Assembly: GCA_965221815.1 (NCBI GenBank)
Contig: OZ244915.1
Coordinates: 682,001-746,000, forward strand
Source: JAPOXR01 sp965221815
Lineage (GTDB): Bacteria > Pseudomonadota > Alphaproteobacteria > Rhodobacterales > Rhodobacteraceae
Length of the DNA: 64,000 bases
Reading direction: 5' to 3'
The notes beneath the pieces are model-generated. The model ran no database searches and was not told the DNA's origin. It saw nothing but the letters and a program-made list of their open reading frames with translations. Made by a program: the position numbers and the translations under genes. Positions 63,910 to 64,000 of this stretch are shown here, one piece after another; positions within the stretch are counted from its first letter, which is position 1; each line of letters starts with the position of its first letter.

Positions 63910-64000
63910 CTTGCAACATTTCATACTTGTATCGGTAATCTGGCTGGTCTATATGGCGGGTCATGCAGGTTGGTCTTCGCCATTTCGATTCGCAGACGCT
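63910..64000 (+). mobile_element. Left end of a second element Z copy (runs off the window)
   Basis: Starts with CTTGCAACATTTCATACTTG and matches the transposase end of element Z (22838-24473), including the first residues MQVGLRHFDSQT from ATG 63963. The preceding 184 bp (63726-63909) hold no recognisable gene. Confidence 0.8.
63963..64000 (+). CDS. DruA-Tn5-like transposase, first codons only
   Basis: Starts MQVGLRHFDSQT, identical to the N-terminus of the gene starting at 24420. The rest lies outside the window, so I cannot tell whether this copy lacks the 46-bp duplication and is intact. Confidence 0.7.
   Translation, partial: MQVGLRHFDSQT

Noticed and set aside
1..64000. CRISPR array
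   Set aside because: No regularly spaced direct repeats with unique spacers are seen; the repeats found are IS copies, short dispersed repeats, homopolymers and one tandem duplication.

Overview
The window looks like a chromosomal piece of an insertion-sequence-laden alphaproteobacterium. The reasons are an alphaproteobacterial-type S4, the ruvCAB-ybgC / tolQRAB-pal-ybgF-tilS-ftsH order, and a perfect GTTC-N7-GTTC box (the alphaproteobacterial LexA site) before a umuD remnant. Core genes have moderate GC, the inserted lipid genes are more AT-rich, and the IS elements and the right-hand accessory block are clearly GC-rich. The density of broken, nested IS copies suggests a host-associated lineage; that last point is inference.

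Left core (1-8146): rpsD, an MFS carrier, msrA, prmA, a FAH-family hydrolase and a YHS-domain protein (both minus strand), then ruvC-ruvA-ruvB-ybgC. Normally tolQ follows ybgC directly; here about 29 kb of foreign DNA separates them.

Island (8147-37267): five intact, non-IS genes stand between IS debris. They are a LolA-like periplasmic lipid carrier, a GPP34-cytochrome P450 fusion, an RND/MMPL exporter, a protein closely resembling eukaryotic sterol C-24 methyltransferase (ERG6/SMT), and an extended SDR of the 3-beta-hydroxysteroid dehydrogenase type. Together they suggest a sterol (or sterol-like lipid) modification and trafficking module. The debris includes an ISKra4-like element with GGGAGTG ends ('element X', copies XA-XE), a second ISKra4 element of 1735 bp ('element Y', two copies), a Tn5-like transposase carrying a DruA (DUF4338) domain ('element Z', one copy plus the start of another at the right edge), and IS66, IS110, IS256, IS4, IS5-like, ISNCY, IS481-like and IS605 remnants. 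Several insertions are nested and have readable target duplications.

Right core (37274-49551): tolQ (with its own promoter at the island edge), tolR, tolA, tolB, pal, ybgF, tilS, ftsH, a second short ftsH, a MOSC-domain gene and folD. Then come a complete IS66, an IS1634 with one amber codon, an internally deleted IS66 with its own target duplication, and tRNA-Cys.

Phase-variable accessory block (55165-63725): seven unrelated-looking, cysteine-containing, signal-peptide proteins are each associated with a G or C homopolymer of 9-13 bases. In three genes the C tract lies inside the signal peptide and sets the reading frame (one ON, two OFF at the lengths seen). In three others a G tract lies between -35-like and -10-like elements and is followed by a dyad (6-bp arms, 8-nt spacer) that contains the Shine-Dalgarno. 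The seventh gene has no start codon. Its tract and 19 flanking bases form an inverted repeat with another member 7.2 kb away, as expected of an invertible segment. umuDC remnants sit in the middle, and one secreted gene is split by element Y in a way that can be reconstructed exactly.
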